Shown here: positions 1-8,365 of the stretch, piece after piece | Layout of the letters: each line of letters begins with the position of its first letter | How positions within the stretch are numbered: the first letter of the stretch is position 1 | DNA from: Devosia naphthalenivorans | Lineage (GTDB): Bacteria > Pseudomonadota > Alphaproteobacteria > Rhizobiales > Devosiaceae | Assembly (NCBI RefSeq): GCF_003056355.1 | Contig: NZ_PYVW01000002.1 | Span: 62,001 to 126,000, forward strand | Direction: 5' to 3' | Length of the DNA stretch: 64,000 nt | The notes under the pieces: generated by a model | The model's database searches: none | What the model saw: the letters and a program-made list of their open reading frames with translations, nothing else | Told to the model about the DNA's origin: nothing | Program-made: the position numbers and the translations under genes

Positions 1-1
1 C

Positions 2-568
2 GAGAGCGACAGCTATTCGTTCTCCCGCGAAAAGGCCCTTGCCCGCCTGACCATGCTGTTCGGTGGCCGCGAGGCTGAGATCATCAAGTTCGGCCCGGAA
101 AAGGTCACCTCTGGCGCCTCCGGCGATATCCAGATGGCAACCAATCTGGCCCGCTCTATGGTCATGGAATGGGGCATGAGCGAAAAGCTTGGCCGCGTGC
201 GCTACAAGTCCAATGACCAGGAAGTGTTCCTCGGCCATTCGGTGACGCAGTCCCAGCATATGTCTGATGACACGGCCCGCATCATCGACCAGGAAGTGCG
301 CAAGCTGATCGAGGATGGTGAAGCGTCCGCCAAGGACATCCTCACCACCTACCACGATGAATGGGAAGCGATTGCCCAGGCACTGCTTGAGTTCGAGACG
401 CTGACCGGCGACGAGCTTCGCGCCCTGATGGAAGGTAAGCAGCCTGTGCGGCCAGATGATAACGGCCCGACCAACAAGGCGAGCGGCGTTCCATCTGCCG
501 GCAAGCTGGGCAAGAAGCGCCCCGATGCGCCCCCCGAAGGCGGGCTCGAGCCACAGCCGGGTAGTTAG
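2..568 (+). CDS. ftsH: ATP-dependent zinc metalloprotease FtsH, C-terminal part (5' end outside window)
   Basis: This is the last 188 codons of FtsH, the membrane-anchored hexameric AAA+ protease that degrades misassembled membrane proteins and some regulators. The open frame runs in from the window edge, so the membrane segments, the AAA domain and the HExxH zinc motif are not visible. What remains is the M41 peptidase domain. It includes GGREAE and GASGDIQMATNLARSMV, whose Asp is the third zinc ligand in the family, and then a short disordered tail rich in Pro and Gly. The neighbouring glmM gene is a common alphaproteobacterial arrangement. Identity is firm from these motifs. Confidence 0.95.
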   Translation, partial: ESDSYSFSREKALARLTMLFGGREAEIIKFGPEKVTSGASGDIQMATNLARSMVMEWGMSEKLGRVRYKSNDQEVFLGHSVTQSQHMSDDTARIIDQEVRKLIEDGEASAKDILTTYHDEWEAIAQALLEFETLTGDELRALMEGKQPVRPDDNGPTNKASGVPSAGKLGKKRPDAPPEGGLEPQPGS

Positions 569-590
569 GGTACTGCGAGTTTGCTCGGAG

Positions 591-656
591 TCATTCCCGC
601 GAAAGCGGGAACCTCACTTCCCCACAAAAGTGGGATTCCCGCTTTCGCGGGAATGA
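591..656. repeat. Intergenic palindromic repeat element with nested hairpin
   Basis: A perfect 20-bp inverted repeat (591-610 with 637-656, beginning TCATTCCCGC) encloses a second small stem, CCCAC (621-625) with GTGGG (630-634). Transcribed, this would fold into a long bipartite hairpin. The form is that of a dispersed REP/BIME-like intergenic element. No protein is encoded, and no second copy of this exact sequence was seen in the window. Confidence 0.75.
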
Positions 657-688
657 CATTGTGGCTTCTGGTTTGGATATAAGATTAT

Positions 689-713
689 AGGGCCGCTGCA
701 AGGCGGCCCTTTT
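689..713 (+). terminator. Rho-independent terminator, probably of ftsH
   Basis: A perfect 8-bp stem, AGGGCCGC (689-696) with GCGGCCCT (703-710), has a 6-nt loop and runs into a TTTT tract (710-713). It lies downstream of ftsH and about 90 bp before glmM, so it probably separates the two transcripts. Confidence 0.75.
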
Positions 714-803
714 CCATTGCGCGCTTATCCGTTATTTCGCCGTGAAGCGGCGTTAACGTATAATCGCTAGAGTCGCCGGAATGGCGGACGAAGAGGGCAG
801 ATC

Positions 804-2147
804 ATGGTCAGGAAATATTTCGGTACCGATGGTATTCGCGGGCTCGCCAATGGCGACAAGCTGACCCCGGAACTGGCCATGAAAATCGGCATGGCTGCCG
901 GCAAGAAATTCGTGCGCGGCGAGCACCGCAATCGCGTCGTGATCGGCAAGGATACCCGCCGCTCCGGCTACATGATCGAAACCGCGCTGACCGCCGGGTT
1001 CACCGCCGTGGGCATGGATGTTTATCTGCTGGGCCCGATGCCGACGCCCGCCGTTGCCATGCTGACCCGCTCGCTACGCGCAGATCTTGGCGTCATGATC
1101 TCGGCTTCGCACAACCCCTATGACGACAACGGCATCAAGCTGTTCCGCCCCGATGGCTATAAGCTGTCCGATGAGGTGGAAGCCGATATCGAGCGCCTGA
1201 TCGATGGCGACAGCCGCTCGCTTTTGGCGCATGGCATGGAGATCGGCCGGGCGCATCGCGACGAAGAAGCCCGCACCCGCTACATCGAATATGCCAAGCG
1301 CACCCTGCCGCGAAACGTGGACTTGTCGGGCCTGCGCGTGGTGCTCGATTGCGCCAATGGCGCGGCCTACAAGGTCGCACCCATCGCCCTGTGGGAGTTG
1401 GGCGCGGAAGTCATCACCATCGGCGTTGAGCCCGATGGCTACAACATCAACCACAAGGTCGGCTCCACAGCGCCGGACGCCGTGGCGGCCAAGGTGCGTG
1501 AGATGCGCGCCGATATCGGCATTGCACTCGATGGCGACGCCGATCGCGTCATCATCATCGATGAAAAGGGCAATGTGGTCGATGGCGACCAGTTCATGGC
1601 GGTGATCGCGGAAAGCTGGATGCAGCGCGAAATGCTGCAGGGCGGGGGGATCGTTGCCACCGTCATGTCAAATCTGGGGCTTGAACGCTATCTGACCTCG
1701 CTGGGACTGACGCTGGAACGCACCCAGGTGGGCGACCGCTACGTGCTCGAAGCCATGCGCGCCAAAGGCTTCAATGTGGGCGGCGAGCAGTCGGGGCACA
1801 TCATCCTGTCCGACTTCACCACCACGGGCGATGGTCTGGTCGCGGCGTTGCAATTGCTGGCCGTGCTCAAGCAGCAGGAGCATCCGATTTCCGAGATCTG
1901 CGCGCGCTTCGCCAAGGTTCCGCAATTGCTGCGCAGTGTCCGCTTCAAGGCCGGCAAGCCGCTCGAGCACAAGCAGGTCATCGCCGCCATCGCCGATGGT
2001 CAGGCCATGCTGGGGCAGGGGGGGCGGCTGGTGGTGCGTGCCTCGGGGACCGAGTCCGTTATCCGCGTCATGGGTGAAGCGGACGATGCAGCATTGGTCA
2101 CCACCGTGGTCTCCCAGATCGAGGCCGCTATTCTCCAGATCGCCTGA
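804..2147 (+). CDS. glmM: Phosphoglucosamine mutase
   Basis: GlmM converts glucosamine-6-phosphate to glucosamine-1-phosphate in the cytoplasm, on the route to UDP-GlcNAc for peptidoglycan and lipopolysaccharide. The 447-residue length is normal for the family. The phosphoserine loop [11 protein letters not shown] places the catalytic serine at residue 102. The magnesium-binding DGDADR motif lies near residue 243, and the phosphate-binding RASGTES motif starts at residue 412. The ATG at 804 is preceded by a purine-rich GAGG. The gene stands after the ftsH terminator and is probably transcribed on its own. Confidence 0.97.
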   Translation: MVRKYFGTDGIRGLANGDKLTPELAMKIGMAAGKKFVRGEHRNRVVIGKDTRRSGYMIETALTAGFTAVGMDVYLLGPMPTPAVAMLTRSLRADLGVMISASHNPYDDNGIKLFRPDGYKLSDEVEADIERLIDGDSRSLLAHGMEIGRAHRDEEARTRYIEYAKRTLPRNVDLSGLRVVLDCANGAAYKVAPIALWELGAEVITIGVEPDGYNINHKVGSTAPDAVAAKVREMRADIGIALDGDADRVIIIDEKGNVVDGDQFMAVIAESWMQREMLQGGGIVATVMSNLGLERYLTSLGLTLERTQVGDRYVLEAMRAKGFNVGGEQSGHIILSDFTTTGDGLVAALQLLAVLKQQEHPISEICARFAKVPQLLRSVRFKAGKPLEHKQVIAAIADGQAMLGQGGRLVVRASGTESVIRVMGEADDAALVTTVVSQIEAAILQIA

Positions 2148-2298
2148 GATATTGCCTCATTTCCTTGCCGCTCCAGTATAGTGGCAAGCAGTTTGACGCG
2201 TGATTAGGGTTAAGCGTTTAGGTTAAGCGCGCTTTAATAAACTTCGACCATATTGATTGGCAACCAACTGGTGTCGTGGCAATCAAAGGACGAAACTC

Positions 2299-3030
2299 AT
2301 GCGCAAGCTCATCGCTGCGGCTGTTGTGGCAGGAGCCACTCTCATCGCCGGTCAAGCAATCGCCGCCGACTTCCCCGAATACCCCCCGATCATCGAAATT
2401 CCGGAAGTGGACTACGGCGTAGAGGGTTCGTTCTACCTGCGCGGAAGCGCGGCCTTCAATGGCCTGTGGACCGAAGAAGGTATTGGCTATGAGTGCGGCG
2501 CCTGCGAGACCACTTTCCCCTTCGAGGAAATGGGCTACGGCTACAGCGTCGGCGCGGGCTTTGGCTATGAAACCGGCACTGGTCTGCGTGCCGACGTGAC
2601 CGTTGACTACGTCAACAACGAAGATATCGAGTTCTCCAGCCCCTCTGGTCTGGGCAATTACAGCGCCAAGCTGCGGTCCACCATCGCCCTTGCCAACGTC
2701 TACTACGATTTCTCGCTTGGTGGGGAATATGGCTATGGCGCCGCTGGCGGCGCTTTTGGCTACGTCGGTGCCGGTGCGGGTGTCGCATTCAACCGGATCG
2801 AAGCCTCTACGCCAGCAGGCGACGCCGTCCCATCTGGCAACAATACCAGCTTTGCCGCTGCAGCAATGGCCGGCGTCGGCTACGACTTCGGCTCCGTCGT
2901 CGCGGACGTTGGCTATCGCGGCGTCTATATTGCCGAAGTGAGCAATCGCGCCGCGGTGCCGCAGAATATCGCCGCCGAAAACAATTGGCTGCACGAAGTG
3001 CGCGGCACCGTTCGCTATCGCTTCAACTAA
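2299..3030 (+). CDS. Outer-membrane beta-barrel protein, Omp25/OmpA-barrel-like
   Basis: The 243-residue protein begins with a signal peptide (MRKLIAAAVVAGATLIAG) and a probable cleavage after AIA, before ADFPEY. The mature part alternates Gly/Tyr-rich strands such as GYGYSVGAGFGYETG and ends in VRYRFN, an aromatic C-terminus suited to BAM-dependent insertion. This resembles the eight-stranded Omp25/Omp31-type surface proteins of Hyphomicrobiales. Two cysteines (ECGACE) near residue 75 are unusual for such barrels. I chose the ATG at 2299 over an in-frame start 42 bp upstream because AAAGGA lies 8 bp before it and the signal peptide starts there. Its ligand, if any, is unknown. Confidence 0.8.
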   Translation: MRKLIAAAVVAGATLIAGQAIAADFPEYPPIIEIPEVDYGVEGSFYLRGSAAFNGLWTEEGIGYECGACETTFPFEEMGYGYSVGAGFGYETGTGLRADVTVDYVNNEDIEFSSPSGLGNYSAKLRSTIALANVYYDFSLGGEYGYGAAGGAFGYVGAGAGVAFNRIEASTPAGDAVPSGNNTSFAAAAMAGVGYDFGSVVADVGYRGVYIAEVSNRAAVPQNIAAENNWLHEVRGTVRYRFN

Positions 3031-3103
3031 TCGCTGCACCAACAGCACCAATCCTGTTCATCGGCGCCCAAGGGCGTCGATCTTTTTTATTGAGGAAATT
3101 GCC

Positions 3104-3772
3104 GTGACCGCCTGGCCTAAACTGGTGTTGTTCGACCTGGACGGTACCCTGATCGATTCCGTTCCCGATATCCGGCTGGCCATCAATGAACTGGTCGCCC
3201 TGGATGGTCTTGCCCCGTTCAGTGAGGCCGAGGTGCGGTCCATGGTCGGACGCGGTCTGGGCAAGCTCGTCGAGCGTGCCTATAGGGCTCGCGGCATGGA
3301 TCTCCCGGCCAGCGAACTCCGGGCCAGATTGCAAACCATGGCCGCTATCTACATGCGCCACCTGACCGGGCATACGACGCTGTTGCCGGGCGCACTGGAG
3401 GCGCTGAGCAAAAGGGAAGGGCGGCAGTTGGCTCTGGTGACCAACAAGCTGCAGGCGGCCACCGAGGCGCTTGTCGATCATTTCGGCCTGCGTGGTGCCT
3501 TTGCCATGATCCTGGGCGACAGCGGCATTCCGTTGAAGCCCGCGCCGGACATGCTCCTGCACATTGCCACCTCACTTGGTGTCCCGCCCGGTGACACGGT
3601 CATGGTTGGCGACAGCGCAGCCGATATCGAATCGGCACGTCGCGCGGGCATCGCATCGATCCTGGTGGAGGGAGGCTATTCCGACATTCCTGCTGCCGAA
3701 CTTGGGGCAGACATCGTCATCGCCGACTTGCACCAGCTTGAAGCTGCCCTTGCAACGTTCGGTCAGGGCTGA
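3104..3772 (+). CDS. gph: HAD-family phosphatase, phosphoglycolate phosphatase-like
   Basis: This is a 222-residue haloacid dehalogenase-type hydrolase. Motif I is FDLDGTLIDS (nucleophile Asp11 and general acid Asp13), motif II is the Thr of LVTNK, motif III is the Lys of PLKPAPD, and motif IV is VGDSAADIES. A helical cap is inserted after motif I, as in Gph/PGPase. Gph removes phosphate from 2-phosphoglycolate formed during repair of oxidised DNA ends. The start is GTG, supported by TGAGGA 8 bp upstream. Close relatives act on pyrophosphate or other phosphate esters, so the substrate is only probable. Confidence 0.82.
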   Translation: MTAWPKLVLFDLDGTLIDSVPDIRLAINELVALDGLAPFSEAEVRSMVGRGLGKLVERAYRARGMDLPASELRARLQTMAAIYMRHLTGHTTLLPGALEALSKREGRQLALVTNKLQAATEALVDHFGLRGAFAMILGDSGIPLKPAPDMLLHIATSLGVPPGDTVMVGDSAADIESARRAGIASILVEGGYSDIPAAELGADIVIADLHQLEAALATFGQG

Positions 3773-3784
3773 GCGAGCAAACTC

Positions 3785-4717
3785 TCAGGCGTTGATTTGC
3801 TGAAGCCGGATAGCCTGGCGCGCCAGCAGCCGCTCGATATCGGCGACGTCCAGCGATGAAAGGGCAGGGCGCGGCTTGCGCAGGGCCGCCGATTTAATGA
3901 CGCCGCGTTTGGCCAGCACATATTTGCGTGCCGCAAGGCCGATCCCCTGCTGTTGCTCGTAGCGCGCTAATGGCAGGTAGGCGGCAAAGATCTCGTGGGC
4001 CCGGTCGACATTGCCCTCCGCAAACGCATTGACCACGCCCACCATCATTTCGGGATAGCAGAAGCCGGTCATTGCGCCGTCGGCACCGCGGGCCATCTCC
4101 TCGGGCAGGAAAAGTCCGCCATTGCCACACAGGATGGAAATGCGGCGGGTTTCGCCCTTCTCGCTGGAAGCGCGGAGCGCCGTGATCTTAGCCAGACCCG
4201 GCCAGTCTTCATGCTTGAGCATGACGCAGTTGGGCACTTCGCGCACGATGCGGTCGATGACTTTGGGTGCGATGGTGACATTGGTGGTGAGGGGATAGTC
4301 CTGCAGCACGAATGGGATCTGTCCCAAGGCCTCACCAACAGATTGGTAAAACGCAAAGCTCTGATCGTCGGTCTTGGTGGTCCAGGGCGGCGCCACCATC
4401 ACCCCGGCGGCGCCTTGATCCATTACCGTCTGTGCCAGCTCAGCCATCGGAGCAAGGCCGGGAGCCGAAACGCCGACAACCACCGGCAAGCGTCCGTCGA
4501 GGCGCTTGAGTACGCGCTGCACGACCTGGGCCGACTCCGCTGCCGTCAGCTTCGGCGCCTCCCCCAATTGCCCAAGCACGGTTATGCCCGTCACCCCAAC
4601 GCTCTCGTAGAAATCGATCATGGAATCGATGCTTTCGAGATCGAGCGCACCATCTTCGGAGAAGGGGGTCACAGCGATGACGTATACGCCCTTTGCCGCT
4701 TCGTTCAGCATGGCCAT
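3785..4717 (-). CDS. DapA-family class I aldolase/lyase of unknown substrate
   Basis: This 310-residue TIM-barrel protein belongs to the DHDPS/NAL superfamily, whose members form a Schiff base with a keto acid. The Lys of VMLKHED is the likely Schiff-base residue, and the Tyr of LQDYP corresponds to the catalytic tyrosine. The usual GTTGE signature of true dihydrodipicolinate synthase reads GQLGE, so both proton-relay threonines are lost and lysine biosynthesis is unlikely. The frame stays open 640 bp further upstream, but AGGAG stands 7 bp before the ATG at 4717 and the family N-terminus begins there. The gene converges on gph with only 12 bp between stops. Confidence 0.75.
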   Translation of the reverse strand: MAMLNEAAKGVYVIAVTPFSEDGALDLESIDSMIDFYESVGVTGITVLGQLGEAPKLTAAESAQVVQRVLKRLDGRLPVVVGVSAPGLAPMAELAQTVMDQGAAGVMVAPPWTTKTDDQSFAFYQSVGEALGQIPFVLQDYPLTTNVTIAPKVIDRIVREVPNCVMLKHEDWPGLAKITALRASSEKGETRRISILCGNGGLFLPEEMARGADGAMTGFCYPEMMVGVVNAFAEGNVDRAHEIFAAYLPLARYEQQQGIGLAARKYVLAKRGVIKSAALRKPRPALSSLDVADIERLLARQAIRLQQINA

Positions 4718-5090
4718 CTGTTTTCTCCTGGGGAGCGCCGCTCGGCGGCTGAGGAAATATCTATCGGCCCGCAACTGACGATCTGTCATCGGGGGACCGG
4801 AATCGTTTATCGCAAAGGCTGTGCCGCGTCCTACCGATTTTCTGCTCAATAGCTGTCGCTGGAAAAACTGACAAGCAGCGGCAATTGTGGCGCTCTTGGC
4901 TGGACAATCAGCAGTGCATATCCCAAATGTCCTTCTGCATGCTGCATCAACCATCGAGCGCCAGCCCGGTGAGCGCGGCATGATTTTCGCTGCGCAAGGT
5001 GGGCGCGACAAGTTTGACTGTTGCATGCGCAGCCAAACACGAGTCACTGAGTGCATCCTTATTTCAAACTCGTGAGTTTGCTCAGCCCCG
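4718..5090. other. Intergenic region between divergent DapA-like and Mrp genes
   Basis: These 373 bp hold no convincing gene and must carry the promoters of both flanking transcripts. A TTGACT hexamer lies at 5014-5019, but no good -10 element follows at normal spacing. The only strong structure is the palindrome at 5065-5080. Confidence 0.55.
5065..5080. promoter_or_regulatory. Palindrome just upstream of the mrpA start
   Basis: The arms CAAACTC (5065-5071) and GAGTTTG (5074-5080) form a 7-bp perfect inverted repeat ending 10 bp before the mrpA ATG. No Shine-Dalgarno sequence is visible between it and the start codon. It could be an operator or could influence initiation of translation. Its function is inferred only from its position. 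Confidence 0.4.
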
Positions 5091-8030
5091 ATGATTCTTC
5101 CCATTCTCCTGGTCACGATTGTTGCCTTGCCGTTCGCTGGAGCGCTTATCGGTGCGCTGCTTCCGCGGGAACAACAAACGACCGGAGCGTGGCTGGCGGG
5201 ACTGATCGCGGCATTCGGGCTGGGTGTGACGCTGTGGTCGTATCCGCAGATCACCAATGGCAATGTCGTCCGCATCGACATTCCCTGGATCAGTTCGCTC
5301 GGACTTGACCTGATCTTCAGGCTCGATGGGTTGAGCTGGCTGTTCTGCCTGCTGATCACGGGCGTGGGCCTGCTGGTGGTGCTGTATGCCCGCTACTACA
5401 TGTCCCCCAAGGACCCGGTTACCCGCTTCTTCTCGTTTTTCCTGGCCTTCATGGGGGCGATGCTTGGCGTCGTGCTTTCGGGGAATCTGATCCAGCTGGT
5501 GCTGTTCTGGGAGTTGACCAGCATCACCTCGTTCCTGCTGATCGGCTACTGGTTCCACCTGTCGGCGGCCCGCGATGGCGCGCGCATGGCGCTGATCGTC
5601 ACCGGGCTCGGCGGGCAGGCGCTGCTGCTGGGCGCGCTGATCATCGGGCATATCGTGGGCAGCTATGATCTGGACGTGGTTCTGGCCTCGGGCGATCTGA
5701 TCAAGGCGCATCCGCTTTACGTGCCGGCGCTGATCCTTGTCCTTTTGGGTGCCCTGACCAAAAGCGCGCAGTTTCCGTTCCAGTTCTGGCTGCCGCACGC
5801 CATGGCCGCGCCGACGCCCGTTTCCGCCTATCTGCATTCGGCCACGATGGTGAAGGCCGGGGTGTTCCTGCTGGTCCGGTTCTGGCCCGTCATGGCGGGG
5901 ACGGACCAATGGTTCTGGATCGTCACCTTCGCGGGCCTCACCACGCTGATACTGGGCGCCTATGCGGCGATTTTCCAGACCGACCTCAAGGGTCTGCTGG
6001 CCTATTCGACGATCAGCCATCTGGGTCTTATCACCACGCTTTTGGGCATGAGCAGCCCGCTGGCTGCCGTGGCGGCGATCTTCCACATCGCCAATCACGC
6101 CACTTTCAAGGCCTCGCTGTTCATGGCGGCCGGCATTATCGACCATGAAACCGGCACGCGAGATATCCGCAAGCTAAGCGGGATATTCCGCTTCATGCCG
6201 TTCACCGCCACCCTTGCGATGGTGGCGAGTGCGGCCATGGCAGGGGTGCCGCTGCTCAATGGGTTCCTCTCCAAGGAGATGTTCTTCAGCGAAACCGCGC
6301 TGCGCGACGCCAACCCGTTCGTCAATCTGGCTTTACCGATCGGCGCAACCATTGCGGGCATGTTCAGCGTCGCCTACTCGCTGCGCTTCGTGCATGGAGT
6401 TTTCTTCGGCCCGGCTCCTACCCAGCTCGATCGCGTTCCGCATGAACCGCCGGCACTTATGCGACGCCCCATCGAAATCCTGGTGCTCGCCTGCCTGATC
6501 GTCGGGGTCATTCCGGGGATCACCATCGGCCCGTTCCTTGCGGCAGCCGTCGTCTCGGTGACGGGGCCCGAAACCCCATATTACAGCCTTTCGGTCTGGC
6601 ACGGGTTCAACGTGCCGCTGGCCATGAGCGCTGTTGCCCTGGTGGGTGGCGTGCTGCTTTACTGGGCGCTGTATGGCTATCTGCAACGCGGCATCGAGGG
6701 GCCTCCCCTGATCCGCAATCTGCGTGGCCAGCGCATATTCGAGCGGGTCCTCACGACTATCTCGTGGAAGGGGGCCAAGTGGATGGAGCGCCGCTTCGGC
6801 ACAAGGCGGTTGCAGCCGCAACTCGCCCTGCTGGTGCTGTTTGCCATCGGAGCTGCTGTTGCTGCGGTGTGGGGGCGACTGGGTGAGTTGATCGCTCCGC
6901 CGACGCGGATGGACCCGGCATTTGCCGCGATCTGGCTCGTAGGCATTTGCTGTGCCATTGCTGCAAGCTATCAGGCCAAGTTTCACCGCTTGGCCGCCCT
7001 GGTGCTGTTGGGGGCCACGGGCATCGTCACCTGCATCACCTTTGTCTGGTTCTCGGCGCCTGATCTGGCCCTGACGCAGCTGCTCGTGGAAATCGTAACG
7101 ACGGTGCTGATCCTGCTCGGCTTGCGCTGGCTGCCCAAGCGCGTCGCCTTTGCCGGCGATGATGTCGCCTTGCTCAAGGTGCGTATTCGCCGTGTGCGCG
7201 ATCTAGCGATCGCCATTGTCGCGGGTATGGGCATGGCGCTGCTCGCCTATGCGGTGATGACCCGCCCGGTGCTGGTTGGCAGCATCGGCGATTATTTCCT
7301 GGAGCACGCCTACAAGCTTGGCGGCGGCACCAATGTGGTCAACGTGATGCTCGTGGATTTCCGCGGCTTTGACACATTGGGCGAGATCACCGTCCTCGGC
7401 ATCGTGGCCCTGACGGTCTTTGCGCTCCTGCGTCGCTTCCGCCCTGCGGCGGAGTCGGTGGACAAGCCCGAGCAGCAGCGTTTGCAAAATGCGTTCGATG
7501 CTCAGCAGCCAGAGCGCTATGATGGTGAAACGGTCAGCGAATACCTGCTGGTTCCTGCCGTCATTATGCAGTGGATGTTCCCCGTCATCATCGTTCTGGC
7601 AGTGCATGTGTTTTTGCGCGGTCACGACCAGCCGGGCGGCGGGTTTGCGGCCGGGATCATCATGTCGATCGGCTTCATCCTGCAATACATGGCCGCCGGT
7701 ACGCGCTGGGTAGAAGACCACTTGCGTATCCTGCCCATCCGCTGGATCGGGTTTGGTCTTCTGGCGGCGATGGGCACGGGACTGGGTTCGTGGGTGTTTG
7801 GCTATCCGTTCCTCACCAGCCACTTCCAATATGCCGAGCTCCCCTGGATCGGCCGGGTACCGATGGCGACCGCCCTGCTGTTCGATCTGGGCGTCTTTAT
7901 CCTCGTGGTCGGAGCAACCGTGTTGATCCTGATTGCCCTGGCCCACCAGTCGGTGCGCTCCCCGCGCGCCGCGCGTCCGCCGGTCCGGGTGCCGGAAACC
8001 GAAGCGCAAATCGGGCAGGAGGTGCTCTGA
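5091..8030 (+). CDS. mrpA: Mrp cation/proton antiporter, fused subunits A and B (PhaAB type)
   Basis: This 979-residue polytopic membrane protein is the large subunit of the Mrp antiporter, which exchanges Na+ or K+ for protons. About residues 1-550 are NuoL-like proton-channel helices (for example FPFQFWLPHAMAAPTPVSA). A DUF4040/MrpB-like helix pair lies near residue 660 (LALTQLLVEIVTTVLILLGL). From about residue 816 there is a full MnhB domain (VFLRGHDQPGGGFAAGIIMS). The A-B fusion is the form known from Sinorhizobium PhaAB. It is the first gene of a six-gene operon and its stop overlaps the next start (TGATG). Confidence 0.93.
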   Translation: MILPILLVTIVALPFAGALIGALLPREQQTTGAWLAGLIAAFGLGVTLWSYPQITNGNVVRIDIPWISSLGLDLIFRLDGLSWLFCLLITGVGLLVVLYARYYMSPKDPVTRFFSFFLAFMGAMLGVVLSGNLIQLVLFWELTSITSFLLIGYWFHLSAARDGARMALIVTGLGGQALLLGALIIGHIVGSYDLDVVLASGDLIKAHPLYVPALILVLLGALTKSAQFPFQFWLPHAMAAPTPVSAYLHSATMVKAGVFLLVRFWPVMAGTDQWFWIVTFAGLTTLILGAYAAIFQTDLKGLLAYSTISHLGLITTLLGMSSPLAAVAAIFHIANHATFKASLFMAAGIIDHETGTRDIRKLSGIFRFMPFTATLAMVASAAMAGVPLLNGFLSKEMFFSETALRDANPFVNLALPIGATIAGMFSVAYSLRFVHGVFFGPAPTQLDRVPHEPPALMRRPIEILVLACLIVGVIPGITIGPFLAAAVVSVTGPETPYYSLSVWHGFNVPLAMSAVALVGGVLLYWALYGYLQRGIEGPPLIRNLRGQRIFERVLTTISWKGAKWMERRFGTRRLQPQLALLVLFAIGAAVAAVWGRLGELIAPPTRMDPAFAAIWLVGICCAIAASYQAKFHRLAALVLLGATGIVTCITFVWFSAPDLALTQLLVEIVTTVLILLGLRWLPKRVAFAGDDVALLKVRIRRVRDLAIAIVAGMGMALLAYAVMTRPVLVGSIGDYFLEHAYKLGGGTNVVNVMLVDFRGFDTLGEITVLGIVALTVFALLRRFRPAAESVDKPEQQRLQNAFDAQQPERYDGETVSEYLLVPAVIMQWMFPVIIVLAVHVFLRGHDQPGGGFAAGIIMSIGFILQYMAAGTRWVEDHLRILPIRWIGFGLLAAMGTGLGSWVFGYPFLTSHFQYAELPWIGRVPMATALLFDLGVFILVVGATVLILIALAHQSVRSPRAARPPVRVPETEAQIGQEVL

Positions 8031-8365
8031 TGGAGCTTATTCTTGCCATCGGCATAGGGGTGCTGACCACTTGTGGCGTCTGGCTGCTGCTGCGGCCCCG
8101 CACGTTTCAGGTGATCGTGGGGCTGTCGCTGCTGTCCTATGCGGTCAATTTGTTCATCTTCGGCATGGGGCGCCTGCGCATCAATGCCGCTCCGGTGGTC
8201 AATGGCGGCACTGTCGATCCGCTGTCCTATACCGACCCTGTGCCGCAGGCGCTGGTGCTGACCGCCATCGTCATCGGTTTTGCCATGACGGCGCTATTTC
8301 TCGTCGTGATGCTGGCGGTGCGCGGCTTTACCGGTACCGACCACGTCGATGGAAAGGAGCGCTAG
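8030..8365 (+). CDS. mrpC: Mrp antiporter subunit C
   Basis: MrpC is a 111-residue NuoK-like subunit with three predicted transmembrane helices, about residues 4-22, 28-45 and 75-98. It forms part of the proton path and interfaces with MrpA and MrpD in the inner membrane. The segment GLSLLSYAVNLFIFGMG and the Pro- and Asp-rich loop before VPQALVLTAIVIGFA are typical of the family. Its ATG shares a base with the mrpA stop, and its own stop abuts the mrpD start, so translation is coupled. Confidence 0.92.
   Translation: MELILAIGIGVLTTCGVWLLLRPRTFQVIVGLSLLSYAVNLFIFGMGRLRINAAPVVNGGTVDPLSYTDPVPQALVLTAIVIGFAMTALFLVVMLAVRGFTGTDHVDGKER

Noticed and set aside
4718..5359. N-terminal extension of the DapA-like gene
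   Set aside because: The frame stays open, but family similarity and a good ribosome-binding site begin at 4717, and the extension would overlap mrpA.
5082..6146. 354-codon minus-strand frame opposite mrpA
   Set aside because: Its translation is rich in Arg, Gln and Asp, as expected from antisense of membrane helices.
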